From NCBI RefSeq assembly GCF_000812465.1, contig NZ_JWMA01000028.1:1-64000 (forward strand): DNA of 64,000 nucleotides, read 5' to 3'. The position numbers were made by a program, and so were the translations under genes. Source of the DNA: Cupriavidus sp. IDO (GTDB lineage Bacteria; Pseudomonadota; Gammaproteobacteria; Burkholderiales; Burkholderiaceae). Positions 63,434 to 64,000 of this stretch are shown piece by piece. How positions within the stretch are numbered: the first letter of the stretch is position 1; each line of letters starts with the position of its first letter. The notes beneath the pieces are model-generated. The model was not told where the DNA came from, made no database searches, and saw nothing but the letters and a program-made list of their open reading frames with translations.

Positions 63434-64000
63434 TTGGACAATTCAGTGTCCCGCGTGATCGCGGTTACATCAAAAGCCGGCCGCCGCGCGCCAAAGGAAA
63501 AGACCCAGGCCGTCGCAACACCGCTGGACATCGCGTCAATGGCGCGCCAGGACGAGGAGCGTCAACGGCAGATGCGCGCGCTGATCGCGCTTGGCCGTGA
63601 GCGCGGCTATCTCACCCACGCGGACATCAACGATCACCTGCCCGACAACTTTACGCAAACTGCTGCGATGGAGACGATCGTCAGCACGTTCAGCGACATG
63701 GGGGTGGCCGTGTACGAGCAGGCGCCGGACGCAGAGACGCTCCTGCTAAACGACGCCGCGGCCGCCGTGGCATCCGACGATCAGGCGGACGAGGAAGCGG
63801 AAGCTGCACTGTCGACTGTCGATTCCGAATTCGGCCGCACTACTGATCCGGTCCGGATGTACATGCGTGAAATGGGTGCCAGCGAACTGCTGACCCGCGC
63901 TGGCGAAATCGAGATCGCAAAACGCATCGAAGACGGCCTGCAGGACATGATTCAGGCGATCGCCACGTGTCCGTCGATCGTGTCCACGATTCTTGTCGAT
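63434..64000 (+). CDS. rpoD: RNA polymerase sigma factor, RpoD type (partial, runs off the window)
   Basis: Directs core RNA polymerase to promoters. 189 residues are visible. Region 1.1 includes MARQDEERQRQMRALIALGRERGYLTHADINDHLP and MGVAVYEQAPDAE; region 1.2 starts TTDPVRMYMREMGASELLTRAGEIEIAKRIEDGL. The best start is a TTG at 63434 with GAGGAG 7 bases upstream; an ATG at 63539 would drop 35 residues. The N-terminal lead (35 residues before MARQDEER) is much shorter than in the main RpoD of Burkholderiales, so this may be a secondary RpoD-like sigma factor. The rest of the gene lies beyond the window. Confidence 0.85.
   Translation, partial: MDNSVSRVIAVTSKAGRRAPKEKTQAVATPLDIASMARQDEERQRQMRALIALGRERGYLTHADINDHLPDNFTQTAAMETIVSTFSDMGVAVYEQAPDAETLLLNDAAAAVASDDQADEEAEAALSTVDSEFGRTTDPVRMYMREMGASELLTRAGEIEIAKRIEDGLQDMIQAIATCPSIVSTILVD

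Overview
The window reads as a piece of a Burkholderiaceae genome, most likely Cupriavidus or a close relative. Pointers are the high GC content, polyhydroxybutyrate genes (phaB-type reductase, phasin), an aromatic-acid catabolic cluster, the short H-NS form ending in KYMDPKTG plus a WSGRGR motif, and an apparently extra, short rpoD. The genus is inference; no rRNA or tRNA gene is present.

Layout. 1-2.9 kb: 5' RNA half of a group II intron (minus strand), galU, and a detached 3' end of a group II intron. 3.2-6.2 kb: lipoprotein plus outer-membrane barrel pair. 6.4-9.6 kb: two paralogues of an uncharacterised protein family bracketing an AraC regulator; a third copy lies at 28.7 kb. 10-25.6 kb: an exopolysaccharide locus of two convergent blocks. 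The plus block carries the initiating sugar-phosphate transferase, a VanZ-like protein, UDP-glucose dehydrogenase, two GT4 enzymes, a PssD/PssE-like pair and an acetyltransferase. The minus block carries Wza, Wzb, Wzc, Wzx, a polymerase and a polysaccharide lyase. galU (UDP-glucose) and ugd (UDP-glucuronate) supply precursors. The sugar-specific middle (about 13.4-21.7 kb) is clearly AT-richer than its surroundings.

26-38 kb: an MHS-type transporter, the third paralogue, an IS66-family remnant, phaB and phasin, a duplicated 124-residue protein pair around a cold-shock gene and an H-NS gene, and a chemoreceptor. 38.3-51.5 kb: a stretch bounded by two direct copies of a 22-bp sequence. It holds a remnant SLATT-domain gene, then a minus-strand gene array nitroreductase - Rieske oxygenase - glutamine-synthetase-like ligase - ferredoxin - reductase - GntR regulator - aromatic-acid transporter, then an AraC regulator, a 4-hydroxylaminobenzoate lyase (PnbB)-like gene, a LysR regulator and a lone P-loop ATPase. 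Together these suggest use of a nitro- and/or amino-aromatic acid, with gamma-glutamylation of an amine ahead of ring oxidation.

51.9-60.7 kb: ABC-F ATPase, cupin, universal stress protein, lactate permease, NnrU-like membrane protein, and an NmrA-type reductase with its TetR regulator. 58.8-63.4 kb holds broken genes (two SDR pieces, a GST piece, an AbiEii-type toxin with two in-frame stops behind an intact XRE antitoxin, a TPR piece, an H-NS piece). The window closes inside an rpoD-type sigma factor gene.
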